A stretch of DNA of 64,000 bases. It comes from Chamaecyparis obtusa. Lineage: Eukaryota > Streptophyta > Pinopsida > Cupressales > Cupressaceae. The position numbers and the translations under genes were made by a program. Positions 46,807-61,600 of the stretch are shown one piece after another. Every line of letters begins with the position of its first letter. The stretch's first letter is position 1. The notes below the pieces were generated by a model. The model searched no databases. It saw only the letters and a program-made list of their open reading frames with translations, and had not been told where the DNA came from. The DNA lies in contig BSBK01005652.1 in the NCBI GenBank assembly GCA_027943335.1, positions 1,494,001 through 1,558,000 on the forward strand, read 5' to 3'.

Positions 46807-48294
46807 AACTGATATTGATACCCAAACATGTGTTGATAACAAAACAAGGTTAGTAACCGAGCAATGAAAGGTATGTGTAAGTATTGGATCAATTGTCATG
46901 TTGTCATTGATGTCAAGCCTATTAACTAACTGATTTATGCAAGTTTCCATATCAATTTGAAATATGTCATGTTGAGTAAATAAATTTTTGGTAAAGATAG
47001 AAGATGAAATGAAAAAGTGATGTTAAGTATGTGAGCTTAAATGGGCAATTGATGAATGAGTCTTTGACAAGGTAATATTGATTTGATTTTTTTTCATGAT
47101 TTGATGAAGATTTAGAATGATGCACAAGTCAGTTATATTTGTCAGTAAGTAAATATATTAGTTAGTTACAATTAACCGAGAAGTTGGTAACCAAGGAAGA
47201 TGTTAACCAATTAAATAATAACCAACAAGGTAGACTTAACCGAGAAGATGAAGTTGGTCGGTTAAACTAGAAATAAATTAAAAGACGACATTGAGTGAGA
47301 TTATAGATTGATCTAGAATATTATAAAGGAAAAAAGTCAATTAATGAAATCAACATATCAAAAATGTTAGGTACAGATAAATGGTGAATATTTAATGATT
47401 TGATTGAGATCCAAGAAAAGTTCAAGTTCCAAGGTGAAGATACAACTGGCAAGATTCATGAAATGTGTTACCGAGCTACAGATACATTGAATTTGGATTG
47501 AGATTTGAAATAATGGATGAGATTAATTCAGGGAAACACTATTGAATAGGATTAAATGGAAAAATTCATCTATATAAAGGATGATCAATATGGTAATATT
47601 GTTGATAGCCAATGCAGATAGTTGAATAAGTACAGAAGGGTACACCGAGCAGAATAGAGTTGAAGAAAAGTGTGAATCAAGTGAAGGAAAATGATGAGAT
47701 GAAGAGTGAGTGTTGATCAGCCAGTAAAGAAGAGTTTGAAGAAGACAAATGAGAAGAAAGGATATTTGAACAAGAAAAGGTAGTTGCATATTTTATCAGG
47801 TCATTTCATTGTTACTTTCTAACCAATGTAGCAGAAAATATCTTAACCGAGTGGATTTAACAATCCTATTTCTAAATCCTTTGTAAGGTGGAATTCTAAT
47901 GAATGTACTAAGTCCTCTAATAAGGCCACTCATTATAGGGTGACAGATCTAGTTGATTTTTGGTGAAAATCCCTAACAGGATCACATCTAGAAAATGTGT
48001 TTTCTAACCATTAACAAGGTTGTCTCTTAATCGAGCTCACTTCAGACAAGTGAATTATTGGTGGGTGATAATTACTACAATGGTTATTACCCAAATTAGG
48101 TTTCTAGATTAAATTATGGAATTAATGTGTGATTGAATGTTTTGCATGTTATTTTTTTATTTTCATATGCACACTGATGTGGTCGATTGAATGCTTAAAT
48201 CTGATTATTAAGATTAGTTGCTGAAAAGGTTTTAAGGTTGAAAATTGTTAAGGGACCTGAGATAACTGATTCACCCCGTCTCAGTTATCCAACA
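46795..48294 (+). repeat. Ty1/copia LTR (about 1.5 kb)
   Basis: It is proposed to start TGTTGTTACCCC and to end TTATCCAACA directly before a copia-type primer site. Its interior has GTGAAAATCCCTAACAGG and repeated ACCGAG words. The end is secure from the primer site; the start is inferred from the TG and could be elsewhere. Confidence 0.6.
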
Positions 48295-48295
48295 A

Positions 48296-48308
48296 TTGGT
48301 ATCATAGC
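48296..48308 (+). promoter_or_regulatory. Copia primer binding site
   Basis: TTGGTATCATAGC is one substitution from the initiator-Met tRNA complement TTGGTATCAGAGC used by plant copia elements. Confidence 0.75.
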
Positions 48309-48371
48309 ATTTGGTTCTCAGAGGTAAAATTTTAAAAGACTTAAGCTAAAGATCTGAAGATATATAGAAGA

Positions 48372-48443
48372 GAAGTGTTGAAGTTGAAAAAGGAGAACTT
48401 CCCTACATGGAAAAGTAGCATGAAGTTATGTATTAAGCACTAA
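48372..48443 (+). pseudogene. gag: Start of a copia gag
   Basis: The frame LKKENFPTWKSSMKLCIKH matches the conserved beginning of copia Gag (L-x-G-x-N-[YF]-x2-W-K). It is then broken by two stops, and nothing recognisable follows. About 80 bases after the primer site is the expected place. Confidence 0.6.
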
Positions 48444-49914
<1,471 letters not shown>

Positions 49915-51122
49915 TGTAATCGAGTATAATAGGATCAATGGAAACCTGCAATAACATATAAAAATATCAACCACAAAGAGATTGTTAGTGCAATTAGTAT
50001 TCCCAATAATCAAGAAAGGATGCAAGATAAATAATAAGCATAAACAATAATCAATATGAAATCATTCTAAGAACATGAATATGCAAACCATAAAATCCTT
50101 CCTTGGTGTTCTCCTTCTCAAGCGATGTGGTCTCTCAGAATTGAGCTCAAGATTGTGTCAGCATAAGAATTCAAAGCAATTTTGGTTACCAAAATCAAAG
50201 GTTTGGCTCTCTATTTATAAGATTTTAGGGGTTTCAACCAAGAATGCATGATTGAAGGGTTGATTGACTGTGATTGAGGAGTTGAACTTAGAGTGAGCGA
50301 GAGTTCAACTAAGTTGATTGCTTGGTTTAATAGGATTGATTGATCTGTCATCAAATGGATTGGAGAGATGACTTTAATGGATTAGTGAGATAACATAATA
50401 GACCGGTGAGTTAACCGATTGCATGGATGAGTCAACCGATTGCATGGATTAGAAGTAGATTGAATTGATGGAAGACTTAACTGATTATTGAGGGAGGAAT
50501 TAACAATGTGGATTAAATAGTTAGGAGAGGGAATTGTGGAGTGAAGAGTTGTGATTGAAAAGCTAACTCAAAGTGAGTGTGAGTTAGGATTTAGAAGGAT
50601 AATTATGATTTAAATAAATAAAATATTATTTATTTACACATGTGGAGATATTTTGTAAATAAATAATTACTTATTTATTTATGAGAGGAATTGTTAGTTG
50701 TAATTAAATAAATATAATTTATTTAATCATGAGAGGGGAATAATTAGTTTATAATTAAATAAATATTATTTATTTAATCATGAGATAGAATTTGATTTAA
50801 TTATTACAGAAATGCAATAATTAGGAGGGAACATTAATTAAATTTGGTTATTTAATTAATTATAATAAGGTACATGATATAATTAAATAATGTTATTTAT
50901 TTAATTATATTATAGACGAATAGATGATGAAATAATTATTTAGACATTCAATAATTAAAGTAATTAATTAAAATCACTTAATTATGAAATTAGAGAGAAA
51001 TGATGATTTTGATCTTAGAATATGGTAGAATGATGCCTACTGGTTAAATAATAAAGATTACTAAACAATTTAGGTAGTAATGTCATCGTGTTAGAGCAAT
51101 AGGCCATTTTTACATGTCTACA
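49915..51122 (-). repeat. LTR of a third gypsy element (C), about 1.2 kb
   Basis: On the minus strand it starts TGTAGACATGTAAAAATGG, parallel to TGTAATCACCCAAAAATGG in LTR B, and ends ATTACA before the degenerate primer site. It is rich in TAAATAAATATTATTTATTTA words. Its outer edge abuts the chromovirus integrase, so it appears to have inserted there. Confidence 0.6.
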
Positions 51123-51126
51123 ACTA

Positions 51127-52221
51127 TCGAGACCAATCAAAATGTCAATTTGTATCAACCACTTGTAATTTTAAAATAGCCTTGGGAGGACATCTACATG
51201 GATTTTTTGTTAGCACTGCTAAGAGCCCAGAGAGGGCATGATTATATCTTTGCGGTAGTGGACTGATTCTCTAAGATGGTGCATTTCATTCCTTGTAAGA
51301 AAATACATGATGTGGTGAATATTATTGATCTTTTCTTCTGGGAGATTGTGAGATTGCATGGAGCACCTTAGAACATTGTCATAGATAGAGATACCAAGCT
51401 TGGTAGATATTATTGGAGGACATTGTCTAAGAAGATGAAGAAAAACATGAAGCTCGGTTCCACGTTTTATCTCCAAACCAATGGACAAACGAAGGTGGTG
51501 AATAAGAGCTTAGGCAACTTACTCAAATGCTTGTTATGAGACAAGGTTGGGAAATGCAAACTAATTCTATTGCAAGTAGAATTTGCATACAATAACCAAT
51601 CTACTAGAGTACAAGGAAGACACCATTTGAGATTGTTGTTGGATTGCATCCTAAGGGAGTTGTAGAACTAAAAGACATCAACCTAGACGATAAAAGGAGT
51701 GTAGAGGCAGAAGAATTTGCAAACCACATGGAGACAATGTGTAAGCAAGTCAAGAAACAACTAAAGACTGTGAATAGAAAATACAAGGACTAGGCAAATG
51801 CCAACAGATTCCATAAAGAATTTTTTATTAGAGATAAAGTCATGATATACCTTTAAAAAGAGAGGTTTCTAGTGGGAACATACAAAAAATTGATGATGAA
51901 GAAATTTGAGCCATGTAAGGTTTTTAAAAAATTTGATTTTGGAAACGCTTATGAAGTGGAGTTGCCAAAAAGTATTGGCATAACACCAATCTTCAATATT
52001 GCATATATCTAGACCTATTTCATGGAGAACAATCTGGTGGGAATGGCATAGAAGCACCTCTTCAAAACCAATTATTGCAACAACAATAGGAGAAGACAAA
52101 GAATATTTTTGATAGTCGGGCTAAGTATAGCATCCAAAATAAGGATTATAGGGAGTATCTAGCCAAGTCAAAAGGCAATCCAATAGAGTATGCCACATGA
52201 ATCTCAAAAGCTAAACTAGAA
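51127..52221 (+). pseudogene. Chromovirus integrase and chromodomain remnant
   Basis: The frame reads LYQPLVILK, then [42 protein letters not shown] and DRDTKL, which is the chromovirus type of Ty3/gypsy integrase. The catalytic Glu region reads QTNGQTKVVN, where QTDGQTEVVN is usual, so the Glu is Lys. AEFAYN-like VEFAYNNQ and, in later frames, GNAYEVELP follow. Near 52,099-52,221 KDYREYLAKSKGNPIEYAT resembles a chromodomain, which targets insertion to heterochromatin. Stops and frameshifts abound. The 5' part is missing, replaced by LTR C. Confidence 0.8.
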
Positions 52222-54250
52222 TAAATTGGCCATTTTTGGCGTTGATAACATGTAGGACACATTTTTTAAATTATGTCAAGAGTTTGATGCAAGAGCATCC
52301 TAGAGAACCTTACTGCATTCTACCTTGGAGTGCAGACATCGTGGGAGGTCTACTACAACATACCCAAATGACAACAATTGTGGTCTTGTTTTCCAAAAGA
52401 TTCATTCATTGGAAGTTCTCCCAGTCATGCAACCAAAACCTAGACCTATAAGGGATAATGTGCAAAACTCTATTGTGCCTTATGGATGCTTCACAACTCA
52501 CCGCACAACATATATGAATCAGGACAACTCAAATCTAATTTTAATATTAATCCAAAACAATACACATGGCATTTACTAATTCCAAAAACTAATTCAAACT
52601 TTACTAACTTTCTATATTATAGATAAACCATTATTTAATAGATGTTACATTTCCTAACTAAATAATTATTTATTATCTTATCTACTTGTAAGCATTTTAT
52701 TTAAATATATTTATTGTACGTAAATTTATACATTTATTAAAAAAAATGTTGTTTCTTTTTCCTTTTATATTGATGTTGATAGTTAATATCTTCTTTTAAA
52801 CTATTTATAATTTTAAAAAGTAATTCATTCTTACATCCTTCTATTCAACATTTTCAATATATTTTTAAAATAAATAATTATCAATTATTAAAACCAAAGT
52901 AAGAAACACTTCAACTTTACCTAATAATCATTTTAGTGATTGCTACTTGTATATATATCTTAATATATCTAAAAAAATTACGCTGAGATATATCTTTCTC
53001 GAAGCACTCTCTTTTCTATATGTATCTTTCTCTTAATTTATATAAATATATTCTAATAAATATACTAGTTATTTTCATTAAAAAAATATGTAAATATTGA
53101 AAACTGCCCACTTTCCTATGTTCAACTGTTTGCTTATATTGGAAATAAACAAATGTATATATGTTTGTCCTTTATTAGAATTAGTTGGAGTGGCTCAGAT
53201 TGGGAGTGGCCATAAAGCATATAGGTGAGACAAACAGTCCAAGGGTAATGATGGCGTGGTAGAGGAAGTTCAACTTTTATAGCATAATATAGCATCTAGG
53301 GATTACAACTTACGCTTCACTTTCATTGACCCCTTAACTCCTATGACGTCACCATGAAATGTCTTTTACGTATAAAGTCACAATACAATAATGGTTCGCA
53401 TGGGCGTATGCTCGTGATTTTTTCCCAAAAAATACGGCCAAAATTTTAGGAAAACTATGTGAATAATGGGAAAAAAATGTTGACAGGAAACCCTCTAATT
53501 TAATATAAAAAAAATTATCCTTTTATTTGTACAAGTAGTTATATTTGCAATCCCGTACAAATAGTAGTGGCCTTCATGAAAATTTTGCCGTCAATTTTAG
53601 CACATTAATCTGGTTAAGTGGGCAGAGATTGTACGGATAGCAGTATGGGGTGTAACACCAAAGTCTTGCTCTTGAATCTTCAATTTTTTTATTTTTTTTT
53701 TCTATAATTATTTTTATTGTATTGATTTTTAAATTTTAAAAAGTAATAAATTGTTCATTAATTCAAAAAAAGCTGCAAAAGATATATATGAAGAAGTTAA
53801 TTGTATTAAGAAATTCTTGAAAATTATAAATTAGATTTTAGTTGTTTAGCTAACATTGAAATACGTTAGTGGGTTTATTTATTAATTTTTAATTAAAAAA
53901 TTAATATTTGATTGTTATTTATGTTATTTTTCAATAAGTTTTATATTTTGAGAAAAAAAAAATTAATAAATAGTTATATTGATAACTAGTTTAATTTTAT
54001 AAAATTAGTATCTATCATATCGATAAATAGTATCATTAATGCTTTAGATTTTTGAAATCAATTGTGTGCAAATGTTTACCATCAACGTTAGCATTATTCT
54101 TATGGATTGTGGAAACCTGGTAGCTTTAAATAGTATCAGTTTGTATAAAGTCTATAGACACTTAAGATTGGCACATTAACAATTATTTGATAGCTTGACT
54201 ATTTTCTTTGTAATTGAGTGAATAAATAATATTTACTCAATTTATTAAAT
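52222..54250 (+). other. AT-rich spacer
   Basis: No gene is supported. A tRNA-like stretch near 53,611-53,685 (TGGTTAAGTGGG, then GGTGTAACACC and CTTGAATC followed by T-rich sequence) may be an old SINE. TATGACGTCACC at about 53,342 is a bare ACGT core. Confidence 0.4.
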
Positions 54251-54267
54251 CCAATCTTCATCTCATT
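54251..54267. repeat. Left target duplication of the SINE
   Basis: CCAATCTTCATCTCATT occurs here and again at 54,410-54,426, exactly flanking the tRNA-like element. Confidence 0.85.
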
Positions 54268-54409
54268 GTTTTTATTTTTGTAGGGGTGAATGCTTTGACC
54301 TGATGTTATGAATTGGCGAGGCCACAAATGGGGACCTCATCCCCAATGTGATTTGAACCTTGATGGCAAGAACAACAACACAACTTAACCGTCATAACAT
54401 ACCAATGCT
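54268..54409 (-). mobile_element. tRNA-derived SINE (142 bp)
   Basis: On the minus strand the body carries an A-box-like TGACGGTTAAGTTG (54,381-54,394) and a B-box AGGTTCAAATC (54,350-54,360), spaced as in RNA polymerase III promoters. It ends in an A-rich tail (CAAAAATAAAAAC). Perfect 17-bp duplications flank it, the normal result of LINE-assisted insertion. It encodes no protein. Confidence 0.85.
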
Positions 54410-54426
54410 CCAATCTTCATCTCATT
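54410..54426. repeat. Right target duplication of the SINE
   Basis: Second copy of CCAATCTTCATCTCATT. Confidence 0.85.
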
Positions 54427-57400
54427 ATTAATTAAATAATATTTGTACTATTTAATGAGTAAATTCATCATCCATCAATTATTCATCACTCTTCACCCAA
54501 TCTCATCTCTATCTCATAAACCTTTAATCATCCTTCTTCTAATGTCCACTTTAGTTAAATAAATTTAAATATGTAGTTGACTAATTTCCCCACCTCCTTT
54601 CTAAAAATTAGATAAATGGCATAAATATGTCTATTTAAAAAAATCATCCACTTTCCATTTGCAGGATTCCTCGCTTACATATACTAATTCTAGTCAAATT
54701 CCCTCAAATTATGCACTATCCCCAAATGTGTATAGGCATGGTCTTTGTACACAAGGCATCGAACTTTGTACATGTGTACATATTACATGGATCAAAGGAA
54801 CTACTTGTCCTTCGAGGATACTCCCAAGCACCCCCTTTCCATTCATCTCTCCACTTTATCCATGAGGGATTCCACCATCGATTTTCTTTCAAACCGTCTA
54901 CCTCCTCCATCCAACAACCATGTGAGAACACTTATTCTCCATAGTAACAAATTTTTGAACCAAACATTTGTTCTCTAGATTTAAGTATGGCTAACACAAA
55001 ATGTGTAATGTATACATAACATGCCCTTGAATTTATCCAAATTTCTAAGAACTTGATCTCCAACATCAATAGCTTGAATGACCACATGATCCATCTTCTA
55101 TTTGGACATGTGTCAATGAGGCAAAGTGTTAGTTAAGACAATTAAGCACAATAAACCTTATATGTGTAGAAGCAATATACATTTTATAAATATATATATA
55201 CAACTAATATTTATGACAAAATACCTTTAATAGAAATAATTCCTCTCAAAATATACTTCAAGTAGTTACAAAGTCCATTGTGGGAAGCACATGAACCATT
55301 GTTTATAAAATCCTAAAAAAATCTAGAAGCCAAAAAATATAATAAACAAAAATAAGATCAATTTGACATTCTAGACAAGCTCTGACCATCCAATTAATAC
55401 CATTTTTTTAATATGGCATTTAGGGTTAGGAGAAACTTCAATGTCTATCAAGTCCAAAATTGATTTATTAAAAGAATCATAAAAGTTCAAAGTGGAGCTA
55501 GAGGGCTATAGTTTGGTAGGGGAGTTTTCCACTTCCTTTTCCATGTAGAGCATGGAGATTCAATCTAATAGGCTTTCAATCTTCATAGTCATTGAGTTTT
55601 GTATGACATCCCTCTTGAAACAGAACTAAATTAGGGTATTGTTCAAATGGGGAGAGCCTACTCCTTGTCGGCAGGGGTAATTTGATAGTGGAATGCATAC
55701 AAGAGGTCAAAGATATTGACTCGTCAAGAAGGAATATAATCATAATAAGACAAAAAATAAAATCAACAAAAATAGGAGCAAATATATAGACTTTACATTC
55801 AAATGATGCTACTACTATGAAAGTATATTTGTGAGTATGGTCATGAAAAATGTCCCGCATCTATAATGGAGGTGATTACATATGTGATTTCAAGAAGAGT
55901 TCAAATGCATTAGAAAAAATAGGTAAACTATCATTGCATGAATGGCGATGTAAAGCAATCTAATGAGACCTATGCATGGAGAAAATTATGAAGGCATTGA
56001 TAGATAAGGGATTTTGGTTCTAAGAGAATGAAATGGTATGGAATGATCTTCCAAATTACATTCAAGGTAAACATAGACATGTAATGGCATCATGGTAATT
56101 ATTTAGTAGACACGAAACATATATAAAACATGAATTAAATTTTTATATGGTGTGGCATATTAAACTTCTGCTAAGGATATTCAAAATACACAGTGTCATG
56201 TGATAAACAAGGGAGACTCTAGTTCATTTATGTGAATTTATTTCTATCAATTAGAGAGTTTGTGAAATTATAGTGGGGTCGTGTATTTGCAAGTTTCTGC
56301 AGTCACTTTGAAATGACCTCTTAAGGACCTATGCCCATAAATTACTATCTTCCAATGCTCATTACTACTCAGAAGACCGAATAATATAAGAATTAGTAGA
56401 TAATGTTACAACACAACGATGACTATATAATGTTTTATAACATGCAAGAGATTTGGTTGAAGATGTGACCACCCAATATCTAGGAGCTTCAATGAAAGCA
56501 CAAATTAGACCAAATGTAAGAGAATAATACTGTTATACCAAAAGACTCAAATGATAGATTACAATGGTGACTTATAATAGAAAGGGAACACTTTAGTTAT
56601 ATAGACCAATGCAAGACATATAAATGCATAAATTTATGCCATGCATCCTAATCTAATGACTCCAAATAAAAAAGTGATAAAAAATAATAAGTATCCTACA
56701 CATGCCTTAAATAAATTTAGATAACTATTACGAATAGAATTTTAATGATGAACCGGTTGATAAAACATTGTGTTTACACTAACAATAAAGACATGTTAGA
56801 TCTTTTATAAAAATCTTTCTAAGAATTTGAAGTATGTAAAACTAAAGTACATGACTAGAAGAGCTCTCCACTAATAATATGATCTATGCCATCTCATCAT
56901 CTTTTGCGACATGTCAATTCTTCCTTGAAAATGTAGGATGTCACATAAACTTTGGGTACCTCCTACTCTATAGAAAATTCTTCACCACATGTTGAAGAGG
57001 GATAGACGTTGAAATTACACTACAAATAAAGTAAAAGGTAGTTCGATAAAGCTCTTTCATGGCCCCCTTATAATATACTATGGGCCCCTTTATAATATAA
57101 ATAAATGGAGCCATATCAGCGAGCAATTTATTATCCTCATCTTCAATTCAAAGCACATCAAAGAGGATTAAAACGTGACTTTACTAAATAACAATACACA
57201 AAAATTAAGGATAAGGCTTAGGGTTATTTAATATGAAATATGAAAGGTTGTTTTCAATACAAAATATATTTGGTAGCATAATGAGCACAAATAATGGCCG
57301 CAATTTTGTGAGGGGTAGATTAAAAATTAGTAAGGAGGATAAAAATATTAGATTATACGTTATATTCTTATTTTATTGATTTGGTGAGATAAAGGGGTTT

Positions 57401-58638
57401 AATAGTTATACATTTTAATTTTATGCCTTTTAATAATTTGAATATATTTGTTTGATATTTTTACTTAAGTCAAGATTTTATGTTAGCATCATTATATGAT
57501 ATTTTAATATGTTTTAGCTGTGTATAATAAAATATTCTTGAAAATATTTAGATTAATAGTCATTCATTAAATTATATTTGTTGGTGTATTATTATGACAT
57601 CGTATAATCTGTCATCTTTTTTTATTTTCTAAATGAATAAAACAGAAAATAAATTGTAAATAAATAGTAGTAATAACTACAAATAAAAGAATGTAATATT
57701 CCAGAACATTAAAAACGGTAAGAATAGTTAAAGATACAACAGTACAAAAAATAATAAAAACTATTTCTATTAAAATTGTGCTGAAAAAAAGAAGAGAAAA
57801 AATATATCCAAACATAAAATAAAAATAATCATAAACATTTTATTCAGTTAGTAATAATTATTAATAACCAATTTTGTAAATGTAGAAATACTATCTCAAT
57901 TATTAATTATTTCCCCCATTGTTTGCAATATCGTTTCAGTTTTGAACAAATATAGTGGGGGTGACAGAGAATATTAAAAGGTGAAAGTAGGTAGAGGGTG
58001 GTAGACAAAGTCTTTCATTTTTTATATATGAGAAGAAAGGAAGGGAAGACTAGTCTGCAAACATTAATAAAGCAGTACATTTTGTACAGTCCTTGCTTCC
58101 TTTAAAGAATAGATGGGACAACTTTTTGATGGGAAAACTGTCGGTAGCAAACAATGATAATTTATAAGAAGGTTGTCTCTTTCACTGCATTTATAACTTA
58201 TAAAGACTGTAGTAGTTGCATTTATGACTCCTTCAGCTTTGGTTTGTGTTCCTACCAGAGCTAGGTATGGGAGTCTTGTGCTTTAATTCTGTACTTAGTG
58301 TGACACCTATACAAAACCCAACATCTATAACAATGGTCAGTCTGTTGAACGCACTATTCATTAATTTCTCCATGATTGTGTACACTTAATTAATAATCAT
58401 TTCGATGCCACTTTCCTTTCGTTGGAACCACTTCTTTTCTTTTCTTTTTAGTGGAATGATGAATTAATATTAAATAAACATTTAAAATACAATGATATAT
58501 GGTAGACAAATCACTGCCAATAGGACACAAAACATCAATGTAACTTCACTATAGTCAGATATTATAAAGCTAAATCAGCAAGTTAATAATTGTTTGGAAA
58601 ACTAGAATAAGATTCATATATAAAACTACAATACAAAA
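54427..58638 (+). other. AT-rich spacer without a supported gene
   Basis: Several short open frames exist (for example near 54,660-54,980 and 55,576-55,860). None shows a domain, splice structure or similarity I recognise, and neighbouring frames overlap without preference. The stretch may include anciently decayed elements. The LINE 3' end should lie near its right edge, but no clear poly-A tail is seen. Confidence 0.4.
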
Positions 58639-61600
58639 TTACATAGAAACCAAGCTGATATCAATCCTGCAAGACCAAAGAAGGCTCAAAATAGCAACTA
58701 CAATTGGAACTTGAACAAGGTACGAAGTCACTTGGAACACATGAACTCTTTGTTGTGGTGTTGAAGGACTTGGAGCTTGATGGTATCCATATAATTTTTG
58801 TACTTGATATGGCCCTTGTTGTCCCCTATAATTGATAACAAAGAGCAACAATTTGATACAAGATGTCAGAGTAAAACCTTCTAATTTTGGTCCCTGATGA
58901 ACAGACTTAGCAATAAAATTATTATTCAAACCAACCCCTAAGATAGTTTTCTTCCAACTCAAAGAGTATGAAAAAAGGATAGGAATATGGCTGAAAATAG
59001 CATTCCACTTTTCTTTCACCATAGAACAGTCCCAAAATAAGTGTTTTAAGCTCTCCTTTTGCTAACAAAAGGGGCATTTGACAGGCTAAATAACAAATTT
59101 CAAGCTATCCCCAACTGGTAATTTGTAATGCAAGACTTTCCAAGACAAAATTTGAGCATTGGCATCTGATTTAGTTTTTCATATTTGTCGACTCAGCCCC
59201 CTTCATTTTTTTTATGGAACCTACATTTCCATTTTTCATTTAACTGAGGATTAAGTGACAAACCAAGGAGATTCAAGCATCTTTTTAAAGTAAAGCACGA
59301 GAAATGATATTTTGATAACCATACCCAATCCTTGGTAAACTCGCATTGTAAGGGAGTACAAAGTTCATGACAAGGTTTGTTGGCACTAAAGATTTAATAA
59401 AAATAAGAAATCCTTCATACATCTTGTTTAAATAAGTTTTGCTCTTAATAGACTGCCAAATAGACTACTCAAAAGAGCAAAAATCCCAGACATCACCAAA
59501 TTGTTGAACACCTTTCTTAAAGAAACAATAGACCTACTTAGGGAAAGAAACTCCAAGAGGTTGGCCATGGTATCGAACATGTCTATTCCACCAAATGGAG
59601 GAATTACCAAAGCTAAACCCATATTGCAAAGAATCATCTTTCCAACTTAAGAATCTACTTACAAGCTTCTGTACCTTCCAAATTGGATGAAGAGGAAATG
59701 AAGTTTTTATCTGAAAGTAAGGTGCAAGAAGAATTTTATCTCTCCATCCAACTACCTGTCATTTTCCTTGAGCAATAGCTAAACATATTCAATGATGAAC
59801 GAGATTTTTTCGAGGCTCATCTCTAGGCACAACTCTAACTATCCACTTGGCAGATAAAGAAATCCCTTATGTTTTAGGGTCCATAAGACCTAGCCCACCT
59901 TTAGCTTTTGGTCGAGTGCAATGTAGCCAAGAAGCAAATTTATAACCTATTTTACCTTCCCAATTTGACCACAAGAAATGACGTACCTTTTTTTTTAAAT
60001 CCTCGTAACCCTTCTTAGAAGGCATCCAACAAGAAAAGTAATAGACATGAGAGGCAAGGAAGATATGATTTACAACTTAGATTTTGCCAACAAAAGATAG
60101 AAATTTATTCCCCAAGTTAAAAGTCTTCTTTTGAGTTTAGACAAGCACCACTTCCACATATCTGAAAGAGTCACTCCTAACTAAAAAAAGGAATGCTCAA
60201 GTAGTGAGTGATCTGCTCATGCTTAATTTGTGTCCACTCCTTTGGAAATTTGGTATTGAATTAGACTTAACAAAAAAGAATTCAATCTTGTGAAAGGCTA
60301 ACTTTGACCCTGAAACTGAGCAGTAAAGGTGTAAAACTTCTAATTCCCTCTTCATAATTCTAAAGGAAAAGCATATTGTCATCAAAAAATGAGAATTAAG
60401 CACAACAAAATTGTTGGGAATGGAAATTCCCATAATCAAATTTTATTTGATTATACTTTTGTAACAAATAAGCGAGTAGATCAACAGTTAGAACATATAA
60501 GAAAGGAGCTAATAACATCCCTACCTAATTGATCTTTGTAAGGAGAATGAAGCTGACAATGCTTTATTAATAACTAGCTAGACATTTGCATCTTTCAAAA
60601 GCATCTAAACATGCAAATAGATCTTGGGTCCAAAGCCCAACCATTGAAGCATCTTAAGGATAAAATTTCATCGCATTCTACCATACACTTTATCAAAATC
60701 AAGCTTGACAAGCAAAGCATTTTGTTCCGATTGTTGGGCTCATTCACTAGTTTCCTGGACAAAAATTGAGTATCAAGTATAAATCCGCCACCAAGGAAAC
60801 CTGTTTGTTCAGATCTGACAATCTCTTTTACAATTGGTTTTATTCTTGTAGCAAGAACTTTGGCAATAATTTTATATGTAAAGTAATGTAATAGGCTGCC
60901 AACCAAAGATAGTCTCTTCATTCTTCCATTACAGGAGAGGTTTAATTAGGCCTCTAATAATAGAAGGTCCTAAGGAGCCAAGTTCCAAAGCCTCCAAATA
61001 GAGTAGGTAAAAGTCATCTTTACTGTAAGGTCACATAGTTTGATTGAATTCAACTAGCAGTCCATCTACACTTGGACTTTTATTAGATGGCATAGAAAAC
61101 ACTACATGTTCAAGTTCTTCGATAAATAACACTCGGTCTACAAAATTTCTATTCTCAAGGTTAACCTTCCTAAGAATATAGTCTTGGAGAATCTCTTCCA
61201 GTGCTGAATGAACATTTCGCCACCAACTATCCTCACTAAAGAGTTGCTTATAGAAATTCAGAAATAAAGACTTAATCTCTTCTGAATTTATGTGAAGACA
61301 ATCGTTATAATCTTGTATAGCTCCTATATACTCCTTTCTATGCTTATATTTTAAGAATTGGAAGAATTACTTGGACCCTCTATTTCCCTCCTTGATCCAA
61401 TGTAATCTGGTTTTAATTTTAGAACCTTGACCTTTATAAATATTCAATTTACGTAATTGAGCCTCTACACAAGCAACAAAAGCTTGAATGTTCGTATTAT
61501 TAGGATCAGCCATAAGTAATTTCCTTGTGTGTTCCAACTTTCCTTGAAGAGATTTAGCTTTGTGTTTCCTCTTCCAAGCCAATCTTTTTCTAAAAGAGCG

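Larger units (their letters stand above)
43455..46950 (-). pseudogene. Unidentified decayed minus-strand coding region
   Basis: Long coding-like stretches, broken by single stops, are read on the minus strand. One spans about 45,800-45,060 with SLDLKGIVKEIDSKDGF, LGTFGPKDHELQQEKE, HADEIHKEKDQLTHML and CKVFRHVRCLSRFIFYLA. Others near 43,720-43,490 and 46,800-46,590 contain FPFPKSTKRRDGFYKT and FPFPKSTKRGVGFYKT. The last two are paralogous. Lack of any RT, transposase or zinc-finger signature leaves it unassigned. It may be an accessory ORF of a retroelement or a decayed host gene duplicated in tandem. Confidence 0.35.

Noticed and set aside
53340..53352. TATGACGTCACC as a promoter element of a nearby gene
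   Set aside because: No gene is supported nearby; a single ACGT core is expected by chance.
53611..53685. Possible second SINE or tRNA gene
   Set aside because: Box-like words are present, but the B box is poor, no cloverleaf could be formed, and no target duplication was found.
54659..54978. Cluster of four overlapping short open frames
   Set aside because: Frames on both strands are equally open, with no start context, domain or similarity; likely chance.
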